Origin: Streptomyces sp. Sge12
GTDB taxonomy: Bacteria; Actinomycetota; Actinomycetes; Streptomycetales; Streptomycetaceae
Assembly: GCF_002080455.1 (NCBI RefSeq)
Contig: NZ_CP020555.1
Location: forward strand, 7,306,501 to 7,370,500
Direction of reading: 5' to 3'
DNA: 64,000 bases
In this document: positions 7,625 to 15,939 of the stretch, one piece after another
Position numbering within the stretch: position 1 is the first letter of the stretch
How the letters are laid out: each line of letters starts with the position of its first letter
Program-made: the position numbers and the translations under genes
Notes under the pieces: model-generated
The model's input: the letters and a program-made list of their open reading frames with translations, nothing else
What the model was told of the DNA's origin: nothing
Databases searched by the model: none

Positions 7625-8656
7625 ATGGACAGGGACCACCTGCCCCGCTTCACGGCGGCCGCAGTCCAGGCCGCACCCGTCTACCTCGACCCCGCCGCCA
7701 CCGTCGACAAGGCCGTGGCCCTGATCGCCGAGGCCGCGGCGGGTGGCGCCCAACTGGTTGTCTTTCCCGAGGTGTTCGTCCCCGGCTACCCCTACTGGAA
7801 CTGGACGATGAACCCGGTCCAGGGCTCCCCCTGGTTCGAGCGGCTCCAGCGCGCCTCCGTCGACATCCCCGGCCCGCACGTCGACACCCTGCGCGCCGCG
7901 GCCCGCCGGCACGGCGTCGTCCTCGTTATCGGGGTCAACGAGCGTGCCCCGCACAGCCTCGGCGTCCTCTACAACACCCTGCTCACCATCGGCCCCGACG
8001 GCGAACTCCTCGGGGTGCACCGCAAGCTGGTGCCGACCTGGGCCGAGAAGCTCACCTGGACCGGCGGGGACGGCAGCTCCCTGGTCGTCCACGACACTCC
8101 CGTCGGCCCGCTCGGTGTTCTGGCCTGCGGCGAGAACACCAACACCCTGGCCCGCTTCGCCCTCCTCGCGCAGGGCGAACTCGTCCACGCCTCCTGCTAC
8201 ATCGCGCTGCCCGTCGCCCCCGCCGACTACGACATGGCCGACGCGATCGCCGTGCGTACCGCCGCCCACAGCTTCGAGGGCAAGGTCTTCTCCGTCGTGG
8301 CCTGTTCCACCGTCTCCCCGGAGATCGTGGACGCCCTCGCCGGGGACGACGAGGAGCTGCGGAAGCAGTTCACCCGCCCCCGCAGCGCCCTGTCCGGGAT
8401 CTTCGGCCCCGACGGCCGCCCGGTCACCGAACCCCTCGTCGACGAGGAGGGCATCGTCTACGGGGAGATCGACCTCGCCCGGTGCATCCAGCCCAAGCAG
8501 ATGCACGACATCGTCGGCCACTACAACCGCTTCGACGTCTTCCGCCTCGAGGTGGACAACCGCCCCCGGCCGCCGGTCTCCTTCACCGCGCCCACCGCTC
8601 CCGGTGCGGCGCCGATCGCTCCCGCCACCCCCGCCCCTTCCGAGGAGGACGTATGA
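7625..8656 (+). CDS. Nitrilase (carbon-nitrogen hydrolase)
   Basis: A 343-residue nitrilase-superfamily enzyme with the full Glu-Lys-Cys triad: VFPEVFVPGYPYW (Glu near 48), HRKLVPTW (Lys near 133) and LACGENTN (Cys near 168). The CGENTN context and the length are typical of true nitrilases (nitrile to acid plus ammonia) rather than amidases or ureidopropionases. In this operon it would supply an aromatic acid from a nitrile, for example a hydroxybenzonitrile to salicylate; that substrate is inference. The start is the ATG at 7625 with GGAGG 12 bases upstream; an in-frame GTG at 7613 is too close to that site. The stop overlaps the next start as ATGA. Confidence 0.87.
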   Translation: MDRDHLPRFTAAAVQAAPVYLDPAATVDKAVALIAEAAAGGAQLVVFPEVFVPGYPYWNWTMNPVQGSPWFERLQRASVDIPGPHVDTLRAAARRHGVVLVIGVNERAPHSLGVLYNTLLTIGPDGELLGVHRKLVPTWAEKLTWTGGDGSSLVVHDTPVGPLGVLACGENTNTLARFALLAQGELVHASCYIALPVAPADYDMADAIAVRTAAHSFEGKVFSVVACSTVSPEIVDALAGDDEELRKQFTRPRSALSGIFGPDGRPVTEPLVDEEGIVYGEIDLARCIQPKQMHDIVGHYNRFDVFRLEVDNRPRPPVSFTAPTAPGAAPIAPATPAPSEEDV

Positions 8657-9771
8657 CCATCGAGCAGGACGACACGATGCTCGGCCGTGCCCGCGTGTCC
8701 GACACCCCGGAACTCACCCGCTACTACGAGGAGCTCGCCACGCTCGACGCGGGCGCGCTGTGGACCGTCGCCAACGACATCGAGCCCTGGTACCCGCAGC
8801 CGCGGTCCGTACCCGTGCTGTGGCGCTACGCGGAGCTGCGCCCCCTGGTCCACAAGGCCCTCGGCCTCGTCGCGGGCGACGACGCCGGCCGCCGGGTCGT
8901 CATGCTCGTCAACCCGGGCCGCAAGGAGGTCAGCGCCGCCGCCGGACTCCTCTACACCGGGCTCCAGATCATGGGCCCCGGCGAGGCCATGACCGCCCAC
9001 CGCCACCAGGCCGCGGCCCTGCGCTTCGTCCACGAGGGCACCGGAGCCTGGACGATCGTCGACGGCCAGAAGCTGAAGGTCGGCCCCCGCGACTTCGCGA
9101 TCACCCCCAACGGGACCTGGCACGAGCACGGCAACGACGCCGACGACGCCCCCGTCATCTGGCAGGACGGACTCGACATCCCCTTGGTCAACGCGCTGGA
9201 CGCTGGGTTCTACGAGGTCCACCCCGAGCTGTACCAGACCCCCGGGAAGGTCATCAACTCCTCGGTCCTGACCTATGCGGCGAACCTCCTGCCGTACGGT
9301 GCGCAGAAGTGGACCCGGCCGTATTCGCCGCTGCTCGCCTACCCCTGGGAGCCCACGTACGAGGCCCTGCGCGGCCTCGCGAAGGCGAGCGAGGGTTCCC
9401 CGTACGACGGGATCATCGCCGAGTACACCAACCCGGTCACCGGCGGCTCCGTCATGCCCACCATGGGCGCCCACATGCAGCTGCTGCGCCCCGGCCAGGC
9501 CACCCTCGCGCACCGCCACACCGGCTCGGTGATCTACACGGCGGCCAAGGGCCGCGGGGTCTCGGTGATCGCCGGACAGCGCTTCGAGTGGCAGCAGGGC
9601 GACATCTTCTGCGTCCCGTCCTGGGCCTGGCACGAGCACCACAACCTCGACCCGGCCGAGGACGCCTGCCTCTTCTCCTTCAACGACTTCCCCGTCATGC
9701 GCTCGCTCGGATTCCACCGGGAAGAGGCGTACCCCGACAACGGCGGCCACCAGCCCGCCACCGCCGCCTGA
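8653..9771 (+). CDS. Gentisate 1,2-dioxygenase
   Basis: A 372-residue bicupin ring-cleaving dioxygenase that opens gentisate (2,5-dihydroxybenzoate) to maleylpyruvate with Fe(II) and oxygen. The first cupin holds AMTAHRHQAAALRFV and GTWHEHGND. The second holds TLAHRHTGSVIY and SWAWHEHHN. The histidines of the first cupin are the expected iron ligands. N-terminal features such as ALWTVANDIEPWYPQP are typical of the family. GAGGAGG precedes the ATG, which overlaps the nitrilase stop by four bases. This is the ring-opening step of the operon. Confidence 0.92.
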   Translation: MTIEQDDTMLGRARVSDTPELTRYYEELATLDAGALWTVANDIEPWYPQPRSVPVLWRYAELRPLVHKALGLVAGDDAGRRVVMLVNPGRKEVSAAAGLLYTGLQIMGPGEAMTAHRHQAAALRFVHEGTGAWTIVDGQKLKVGPRDFAITPNGTWHEHGNDADDAPVIWQDGLDIPLVNALDAGFYEVHPELYQTPGKVINSSVLTYAANLLPYGAQKWTRPYSPLLAYPWEPTYEALRGLAKASEGSPYDGIIAEYTNPVTGGSVMPTMGAHMQLLRPGQATLAHRHTGSVIYTAAKGRGVSVIAGQRFEWQQGDIFCVPSWAWHEHHNLDPAEDACLFSFNDFPVMRSLGFHREEAYPDNGGHQPATAA

Positions 9772-9789
9772 CCCACGAGGAGCCCCCGC

Positions 9790-10701
9790 ATGCGCGTGCT
9801 GACCTTCACCCACGGCCCCGACGACACCACCGAACGACTGGGCGCCGAGAGCGACGGCCTCGTCCTCGACCTCGCGGTCCTCGCCGACCACGCCGGTGTC
9901 CGACTCCCGCACGACCTGCTGTCCTTCGTCCAGGCCGGCCCCGCCGCCCTGGAGGCGGCCCGGAGCCTGCTCGCCGCGGACCCCGCCGGCCGCCCGGACG
10001 GGGCCGTCCACCGCCCCGGCGACGTGACCCTGCGCGCACCCCTGCGCCCGGGCAAGATCATCGGAGTGGGACTCAACTACATCGAGCACGTCGAGGAGTC
10101 CAGCCGCAGCCTCGACACCGACAAGGACCTGCCGCCGCGCCCGGTCCTCTTCGGCAAGCCCGCCACCGCCGTCACCGGACCCGGAGCGCCGATCCTGCAC
10201 AACGCCGACCTGACCACCCAGCTGGACTGGGAGTGCGAGCTCGCCGTCGTCATCGGCCGCACCGCCTTCCGGGTGAGCGAGGAGGAGGCGTACGACCACA
10301 TCTTCGGCTTCAGCATCATCAACGACATCAGCGCCCGCGACCAGCGGCGTTCCGGCCAGTGGTTCTTCTCCAAGGGCCAGGACTCCTACGCCCCCTTCGG
10401 CCCGGTGGTCGTGACCCGCGACGCGATCCACGACCCGATGGCCCTCAACCTCTCGCTGCGCGTCAACGGCGTCACCAAGCAGAAGTCGAACACCCGGCAC
10501 ATGCTCTTCCCGATCGCCCGACTCATCGCCGACATCAGCTCCGGCATGACCCTGGAACCCGGCGACGTGATCGCGACGGGCTCACCGTCCGGCGTCGGCG
10601 CCGGCATGGTCCCGCCCGAGTTCCTGCAACCCGGTGACACCGTCGAAGCCACGGTCGAAGGCATCGGCACCCTGACCAACCCCGTCGTCGACGCCCGCTG
10701 A
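9790..10701 (+). CDS. FAH-family hydrolase (maleylpyruvate or fumarylpyruvate hydrolase)
   Basis: A 303-residue fumarylacetoacetate-hydrolase-fold enzyme. The metal ligands are seen in DWECELAVVIG and NDISARDQ, and the C-terminal GDVIATGSPSGVG loop is present. It cleaves a C-C bond of an acylpyruvate to pyruvate plus a dicarboxylate. No maleylpyruvate isomerase is present in the operon, but a maleate isomerase follows directly. I therefore infer that it acts on maleylpyruvate itself and yields maleate and pyruvate. It could instead be a classical fumarylpyruvate hydrolase if an isomerase exists elsewhere in the genome. It lies 18 bp after the dioxygenase gene, with GAGGAG upstream. Confidence 0.88.
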   Translation: MRVLTFTHGPDDTTERLGAESDGLVLDLAVLADHAGVRLPHDLLSFVQAGPAALEAARSLLAADPAGRPDGAVHRPGDVTLRAPLRPGKIIGVGLNYIEHVEESSRSLDTDKDLPPRPVLFGKPATAVTGPGAPILHNADLTTQLDWECELAVVIGRTAFRVSEEEAYDHIFGFSIINDISARDQRRSGQWFFSKGQDSYAPFGPVVVTRDAIHDPMALNLSLRVNGVTKQKSNTRHMLFPIARLIADISSGMTLEPGDVIATGSPSGVGAGMVPPEFLQPGDTVEATVEGIGTLTNPVVDAR

Positions 10702-10727
10702 CCCCGCACAGGCAAAGAGGAGCACCC

Positions 10728-11519
10728 GTGTCACCCCGCACCTACCGCATCGGCCAGATCGTGCCGAGCTCCAACGTCACCATGGAGACCGAGGTCCCGG
10801 CCATCCTCCGGGCCCGCCAGGCCGTCGCACCCGACGAGCGCTTCACCTTCCACTCCAGCCGGATGCGCATGACCCATGTGACCCCGGAACAGCTCAAGGC
10901 CATGGACGCCGACTCCGACCGCTGCGCCGTGGAACTCTCCGACGCCAGGGTCGACGTACTGGGCTACGCCTGCCTGGTCGCCATCATGAGCATGGGCCTC
11001 GGCTACCACCGCACCTCGGAGCAGCGGCTGCACACGCGGACCGCCGAGAACGGCGCGCCCGCCCCCGTCGTCACCAGCGCCGGAGCCCTCGTCCACGGGC
11101 TGCACACCATCGGCGCCCGGAAGATCGTGCTGCTGGCCCCCTACATGCGCCCGCTCACCCGGACCGTCGTGGACTACCTCACGCACGAGGGCATCGAGGT
11201 CCTCGACCACCAGGCCCTCGAGATCCCCGACAACCTCGACGTCGCCGCCCACGACCCGGCCCGGCTGCCGGGCCTCGCGCGGGCCCTGGAGTACGCCGAC
11301 GCGGACGCGGTCGTGCTCTCGGCCTGCGTGCAGATGCCGTCCCTGGGCGCCATCGAGGAGGCCGAGCAACTCCTCGGCAAGCCGGTGGTGTCGGCGGCCG
11401 TCTGCACCGCCCACCAGATGCTGCGCGCCCTGGACCTGGACGCGGTGGCCCCGGGCGCGGGCCACCTGCTCTCCGGCCCCTACGCACGCACCCCCCTGCC
11501 CACCCGAACCGCGTCCTAG
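10728..11519 (+). CDS. Maleate cis-trans isomerase
   Basis: A 263-residue member of the Asp/Glu racemase superfamily, maleate isomerase branch. It converts maleate to fumarate without cofactor using two cysteines. Those expected are visible: GYACLVAIMSMG near residue 84 and LSACVQMPSLGAIEEAE near 203. The N-terminal substrate loop VPSSNVTMETEVPA is also characteristic. It starts at GTG 10728 after AAGAGGAG and is the last gene of the operon; its stop overlaps the stop of the convergent lipoprotein gene. Fumarate would feed the TCA cycle. Confidence 0.88.
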   Translation: MSPRTYRIGQIVPSSNVTMETEVPAILRARQAVAPDERFTFHSSRMRMTHVTPEQLKAMDADSDRCAVELSDARVDVLGYACLVAIMSMGLGYHRTSEQRLHTRTAENGAPAPVVTSAGALVHGLHTIGARKIVLLAPYMRPLTRTVVDYLTHEGIEVLDHQALEIPDNLDVAAHDPARLPGLARALEYADADAVVLSACVQMPSLGAIEEAEQLLGKPVVSAAVCTAHQMLRALDLDAVAPGAGHLLSGPYARTPLPTRTAS

Positions 11520-11908
11520 CGCATCGGCGGCGGCACCGTGTAGTTCGGGATCGACGGGTCCTTCGGGTCGAAGGGCGTCGGCTTCCAGCTCGCCGGCGGC
11601 GGGCGGTCGGGCGCCGGGGGCGGGTTGGTGCCCCGGTCGGGGTTCTGCGGGATCTGCGACGGGCCCGCGGGGCTCCGCTCCGGCGCCGGTCCGCCCGGGG
11701 CCGAAGGCCCCGGCTCCGCGGACGGCTGCGCGCTCGCCGGCCCCGAGGGGGAGGGGGCCGGCGGGGCGGTCGCCGGGGTGGAGGCCGGGGCCGGAGCGCC
11801 CGGCTTCCCGGTGCCCGGCCCGTCCGCGCCGCCGGAGCAGCCGGCCAGCATCAGGGCGCCCGCCAGCGCCACGGTCACGGCGCCCGCCACCCGGTTTCCG
11901 GAACCCAT
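11516..11908 (-). CDS. Small proline-rich lipoprotein
   Basis: A 130-residue secreted lipoprotein. A short basic N-terminus and a hydrophobic core end in the lipobox LAGC near residue 23, after which the chain is a disordered Pro/Ala/Ser-rich stalk ending in PNYTVPPPMR. No enzymatic domain is present; a cell-envelope spacer role is possible. A GTG six bases upstream (11914) is an alternative start. The gene converges on, and overlaps by four bases, the end of the maleate isomerase gene. Confidence 0.7.
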   Translation of the reverse strand: MGSGNRVAGAVTVALAGALMLAGCSGGADGPGTGKPGAPAPASTPATAPPAPSPSGPASAQPSAEPGPSAPGGPAPERSPAGPSQIPQNPDRGTNPPPAPDRPPPASWKPTPFDPKDPSIPNYTVPPPMR

Positions 11909-11962
11909 GCCCACCGCCCGCCGTGCCGAACGGCCCGTCCGTTCGAGTCGGGCGATCGTAGC

Positions 11963-13027
11963 TCAGCCGCGCGCCGCCGCCCCCGGCAGGATGATCGTGA
12001 CCCCGCGCCCCGGCGACGTACCCATCGCGGCCAGCGCCGCCGGGGCGTCGTCGAGCGGGACGGTCGAGGTGACCAGCAGGTCCGGCCGCAGCACCCCGCT
12101 CCGGACCAGTTCCATCATGGGCGGGTACGCGTGCGCCGCCATCCCGTGGCTGCCGAGGATCTCCAGCTCCCAGCCGATCACCCGGTCCATCGGCCAGGCC
12201 GCCGCGCCGGCCGCCGCCGGCAGCAGTCCCACCTGCACGTGCCGCCCCCGCCGGCGCAGCCCGGCCACCGAGGCCGCCGCCGTCTGCGGCGACCCCAGCG
12301 CGTCGAGCGAGAGGTGCGCGCCCCCGCCGGTCGCTTCCCGCACCGCCCGGGCGGTGTCGGCGCCGTCGCGGGCGTCCACGGCGTGCACGGCGCCGAACTT
12401 CCGCGCCAGTTCCAGCGCCTCCGGCGCCGTGTCCACCGCCACCACCCGGGCCCCGGCCGCAGCCGCGATCATCACGGCGGAGAGCCCCACCCCGCCGCAG
12501 CCGTACACGGACACCCATTCGCCCGCCGCCACCCTGCCCTGCGCCACCACCGCCCGGAAGGCCGTCGCGAAGCGGCAGCCGAGACCGGCCGCCGTCGCGT
12601 ACGAGAGCTCCTCGGGCACGGCCACCAGGTTCACGTCGGCGTGGTCCAGGGCCACGTACTCGGCGAAGGACCCCCAGTGCGTGAACCCGGGCTGCGTCTG
12701 CCGGGCGCACACCTGGTGGTGGCCGGCCGCGCAGTCGGCGCAGCTGCCGCAGGCGCACACGAACGGCGTCGTGACCCGGTCACCGACCCGCCAGTTCCTG
12801 ACACCGGCCCCCACCGCCTCGACCACACCCGCGAGTTCGTGCCCGGGGACGTGCGGCAGCACGATGTCCGGGTCGTGCCCCATCCAGCCGTGCCAGTCGC
12901 TGCGGCACAGCCCGGTGGCCTCGACGCGCACCACCACCCCGCCCGCCGGCGGAGCCGGCTCCGCCACGTCCTTGACCTCGGCCCGCTCCCCGTACCGCTC
13001 GAAGACCACCGCCCGCACGGCTGCCAC
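11963..13027 (-). CDS. Zinc-dependent alcohol dehydrogenase
   Basis: A 354-residue medium-chain dehydrogenase/reductase. The catalytic zinc site is TGLCRSDWHGW with PGHELAGVV. The structural zinc site is CACGSCADCAAGHHQVC. The Rossmann glycine motif is YGCGGVGLSAV (near residue 170), with an Asp (VAVDTAPE) after the second strand that favours NAD. Its alcohol/aldehyde substrate is not evident. The ATG at 13027 opens MAAVRAVVFERYG, a typical family start. It is monocistronic in appearance. Confidence 0.88.
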   Translation of the reverse strand: MAAVRAVVFERYGERAEVKDVAEPAPPAGGVVVRVEATGLCRSDWHGWMGHDPDIVLPHVPGHELAGVVEAVGAGVRNWRVGDRVTTPFVCACGSCADCAAGHHQVCARQTQPGFTHWGSFAEYVALDHADVNLVAVPEELSYATAAGLGCRFATAFRAVVAQGRVAAGEWVSVYGCGGVGLSAVMIAAAAGARVVAVDTAPEALELARKFGAVHAVDARDGADTARAVREATGGGAHLSLDALGSPQTAAASVAGLRRRGRHVQVGLLPAAAGAAAWPMDRVIGWELEILGSHGMAAHAYPPMMELVRSGVLRPDLLVTSTVPLDDAPAALAAMGTSPGRGVTIILPGAAARG

Positions 13028-13060
13028 CCTCCGCTCGACTGACCGGCACGCTACCGCGCG

Positions 13061-13915
13061 TCAGGGCGCGCCGTCCCCGGCCCGCGCGAGGGCCACTACT
13101 CCGGCGCAGATCAGGGCCACGCCCAGCAGCTGGGGGAGCAGCCACCAGCCCGACCGCAGGTGTTCCTCGTAGAGGATCACGCCCAGTGCGATGCTGATGC
13201 TCGCGTCGCCGAGCGTCAGCGCGGGCTGCGAGGCGACCAGCGGCCCGCCCTGCATGGCGTGTTCCAGCAGCAGCAGGGCGCAGATGCCGCTCGCCCCGAA
13301 GGCGTACGTCTCCCAGGTGGTCAGGAAGGCGACGAAGCCGCTGTCGTCGAGGACGTGCACCGCCGACTTCATCAGGGCGGCCGTGAGCGCGTAGCAGACG
13401 GCGGTGGCGGCCCCGAGGCACACGGCCCGCGAACGGCCGGGCGGACGGCGCAGACCTGCGACGGCGAGCAGGGCGACGACCACCGCGCAGGCGGTCAGCG
13501 CGACCGCCCACCGCTCGGTCGGCACGTCCGTACGGTTGCCCGCGGGCGAGGCGGCCACCAGTGCGATCCCGAGCCCCGCCACCACCCCCGCCACGGCCAG
13601 CCACAGCGCCCGCGGCAGCCGTTGCCGCGTCACCAGCGAGGCGATCAGCAGCGCGAGCGGCAGCTCCAGCACGAACAGCGGCTGTACGAGGGCCAGTGCG
13701 CCCGTGGCCAGGGCCGCGGCCTGCCCCGCACCGGCCGCGATGACGGCGAGGATGCCGCCGATCCACAGCGGGCGCTTCAGCAGATCGAGCACCAGGCCGA
13801 AGCGGAAGCCGTCGCTCTGCGGCACGGTGAGCGCGGCCCGCCGCTGGAGCACGGTGGCCAGCGCGTTGCTGAACGCCGCGAACAGCGCGAAGAGGACCGG
13901 CAGGACGACGCCCAT
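13061..13915 (-). CDS. DMT-superfamily (EamA-like) membrane protein
   Basis: A 284-residue protein with nine to ten hydrophobic helices in two related halves, as in the drug/metabolite transporter superfamily. The helices carry few charges; exposed loops include QRRAALTVPQSDGFR after helix 1, a feature of the actinobacterial DMT/NIPA-like group. The transported solute is unknown. The ATG at 13915 starts directly with a hydrophobic segment. It lies between the dehydrogenase and the ATP-grasp pair on the same strand. Confidence 0.78.
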   Translation of the reverse strand: MGVVLPVLFALFAAFSNALATVLQRRAALTVPQSDGFRFGLVLDLLKRPLWIGGILAVIAAGAGQAAALATGALALVQPLFVLELPLALLIASLVTRQRLPRALWLAVAGVVAGLGIALVAASPAGNRTDVPTERWAVALTACAVVVALLAVAGLRRPPGRSRAVCLGAATAVCYALTAALMKSAVHVLDDSGFVAFLTTWETYAFGASGICALLLLEHAMQGGPLVASQPALTLGDASISIALGVILYEEHLRSGWWLLPQLLGVALICAGVVALARAGDGAP

Positions 13916-13972
13916 GCCCCGATCCTCACGGCGCCCGCCGCGCGTCCGCGCCGCGACACCGGGCCGGGGCCC

Positions 13973-14785
13973 TCACGCCCCGCGCATTCCCCCGTCCGGA
14001 CCTGCGCGCCGCAGGGCGAGCGCCGCGAGGGCCTCGGGGGCGCCGGCCTGGCCCCGGATACCGGGGAAGGCGTTGACGTCCACGATCAGCGGTGTCCCGC
14101 CCCCGGTGTCGATGATGTCCACGCCGTAGACGTCCAGCGCGAACACCGTCCCCACCTCGCGCACCAGATCGGCCCATCCGCGGGGCAGCTCGGCCAGGGG
14201 CAGCGACCGGGTGGGGCCACGGCCGCCGGGGGAGAGCTCGGATCGGCGCAGGGCCGAGAAGACCCGGTCCCCGATCGCCCACAGCTTGTGGTCCCAGCCG
14301 CTGTTGGGCGCGTACTCCTGCACCACCACCGGCTCGTGCGGCCACTGACGCGCCAACTCCCGCAGGCGCGTCACGTCGTCGACGCGCGCCACGAGGTCGC
14401 CCCGGCGGCTGCGCCGGCTCTTGAGCACCACGGGGCCGTCGAGCCGGGCCCCGGCGGCCCACGCCGAGAGGGACCCGTGGCCGCGGGTGGCGGCGAACGG
14501 CAGGCCGGCCCGCAGTGCGAGGTCCGCCATCTGCGTACGGTCCTGGCACAGCTCCGTGGCCGCCGCGGAGTTCACCACGGTCGCCCCGCGCCGCTCCAGG
14601 TCCCGCGCGAGCCCCAGCGCCTGCGGTGTCCGCGACTTCAGCAGGTACACCTCGGCGAGCGGCAGCGCCGCGGCTCCCGGTGCGGCCGGGTCGACGGCTT
14701 CGACGGTGTGTTCCGGGGCCAGCAGCGCGGTGGCGTCCGCCAGCAGCGGATGCCCGGGCTCCGGGGTGATCAGGCCGATCCTCAC
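13973..14785 (-). CDS. RimK-like ATP-grasp ligase, second of a pair
   Basis: A 270-residue ATP-grasp protein. It has an N-terminal Rossmann-like part (VRIGLITPEPGHPLL), the ATP-binding GPVVLKSRRSRRGDLVARV near residue 128, and the metal-binding end IVDVNAFPGIRG near 238. The fold joins a carboxylate to an amine through an acyl phosphate. Substrates are unknown. It starts at GTG 14785, overlapping the stop of the upstream ATP-grasp gene (GTGA), so the two proteins are made together and may act in sequence or as a heterodimer. No precursor peptide gene is visible nearby. Confidence 0.8.
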   Translation of the reverse strand: MRIGLITPEPGHPLLADATALLAPEHTVEAVDPAAPGAAALPLAEVYLLKSRTPQALGLARDLERRGATVVNSAAATELCQDRTQMADLALRAGLPFAATRGHGSLSAWAAGARLDGPVVLKSRRSRRGDLVARVDDVTRLRELARQWPHEPVVVQEYAPNSGWDHKLWAIGDRVFSALRRSELSPGGRGPTRSLPLAELPRGWADLVREVGTVFALDVYGVDIIDTGGGTPLIVDVNAFPGIRGQAGAPEALAALALRRAGPDGGMRGA

Positions 14786-15714
14786 GCGCCGTCGCCCCCC
14801 ACGGCCGAGACCTGCGCCGGGATCGACAGCGGAAGCGCCTCGTACGGCGGCGGCGTGGGCGAGGGCACCGTCGCGGTCGTGGTCGCCGGCGGCTGCGTCG
14901 GACCGCCCGCCCGCGCCAGGTCCAGGACCGCCCGGGCGACCCGCGCCGCCGCGTCCGGCACCTGACGGAAGCTCGGGAAGTCGTTCACGTCGACGACCAC
15001 CGGCCCGTCCGGGCCCAGCAGCACGTCCACGCCGTACAGGTCCAGCCCGTACACCGCCCCGACCTGGGCGGCGATCGCCGCCACCTCGGCCGACAGCGGC
15101 ACGCGGCGCTCCCGTACCGAGGGGTCCGGGTGCAGCGGGGAACACCGCTCGGTCGCGAACAGCTCGCCGCCGACCCCGTACACCTTGATGTCCGTACCCG
15201 AGTTGGGCACGTACGGCTGGGCGATGAGCAGGCCCTCGCCCGCGAGCACGGGCAGCAGGGATTCCAGCTGCTCCGGCGACGGCACCAGGTGCACGGCCCG
15301 TCCGGAGCTGCCGTCGGCGGGCTTGACGACGAGCGGGTACTCCGCCGCCGGGATCTCCCGGAGCAGCTCGGGGAGGGCCACCGCGTACGTCGGAGGCAGC
15401 GGGAGCCCCCGGCCGCGCCCGATGGCGGCGGCCAGCGCCTTGTCCCGTACGCCCCGGATCGACCGGGCGTCGTTGACGGTGGTCATGCCGGCCGCGGCCG
15501 CGGCCTCCAGCAGCGTCAGGCCCGGACCGCCGGACACCGTCTTGAGCACCCATGCGTCGTGCGCACCCGCGTCCACCACCTCGGTCATGCGCAGCAGCGA
15601 GCCACCGGGCCGCACCACGTCCACCTGGTGCCCCCACGCGGTCAGCTGCCCGATCACCTCGTTCGGCATGCCGTCGTGGCGGTAGTGCTCCTCCACCAGG
15701 AAGCAGAGCCTCAT
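14782..15714 (-). CDS. RimK-like ATP-grasp ligase, first of a pair
   Basis: A 310-residue ATP-grasp protein beginning MRLCFLVEEHYRHDGMPNEV. The ATP-lysine motif YPLVVKPADGSSGRAVHLV is near residue 121, the IAQPYVPNSGTDIKVYGVG strand near 163, and the metal site VVVDVNDFPSFRQV near 240. The last 40 residues are a Pro/Thr-rich tail. It shares its domain plan with the next gene, which suggests an old duplication. A perfect palindrome lies about 50 bp upstream. The reaction is unknown; peptide or amino-acid ligation is the family habit. Confidence 0.8.
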   Translation of the reverse strand: MRLCFLVEEHYRHDGMPNEVIGQLTAWGHQVDVVRPGGSLLRMTEVVDAGAHDAWVLKTVSGGPGLTLLEAAAAAGMTTVNDARSIRGVRDKALAAAIGRGRGLPLPPTYAVALPELLREIPAAEYPLVVKPADGSSGRAVHLVPSPEQLESLLPVLAGEGLLIAQPYVPNSGTDIKVYGVGGELFATERCSPLHPDPSVRERRVPLSAEVAAIAAQVGAVYGLDLYGVDVLLGPDGPVVVDVNDFPSFRQVPDAAARVARAVLDLARAGGPTQPPATTTATVPSPTPPPYEALPLSIPAQVSAVGGDGA

Positions 15715-15762
15715 GGACCTTCCCCATATTCCCCGGACGTCCGCCGATACCGTCCGGCGAGT

Positions 15763-15774
15763 TGTGACGTCACA
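15763..15774. promoter_or_regulatory. Palindrome TGTGACGTCACA upstream of the ATP-grasp pair
   Basis: A perfect 12-bp palindrome in the 225-bp gap between the ATP-grasp operon (-) and the DUF7873 gene (+), about 50 bp from the former start. It is likely an operator; the regulator is unknown. Confidence 0.5.
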
Positions 15775-15939
15775 GGATGTCATGGACCGCAATGTGATGA
15801 TCGGTCCGAGTGTGGGCTTCCTTGCCGTGCTGCTCCGCCGTGCTTCGCGGTCGCGCTTCCCGCCGCCGGGCCCGGCCGGCGGGCGCACGCGCCGGAAATC
15901 CCGGTGAATCATCGGACAATCGGCTGCTAGGTTGGCCGC

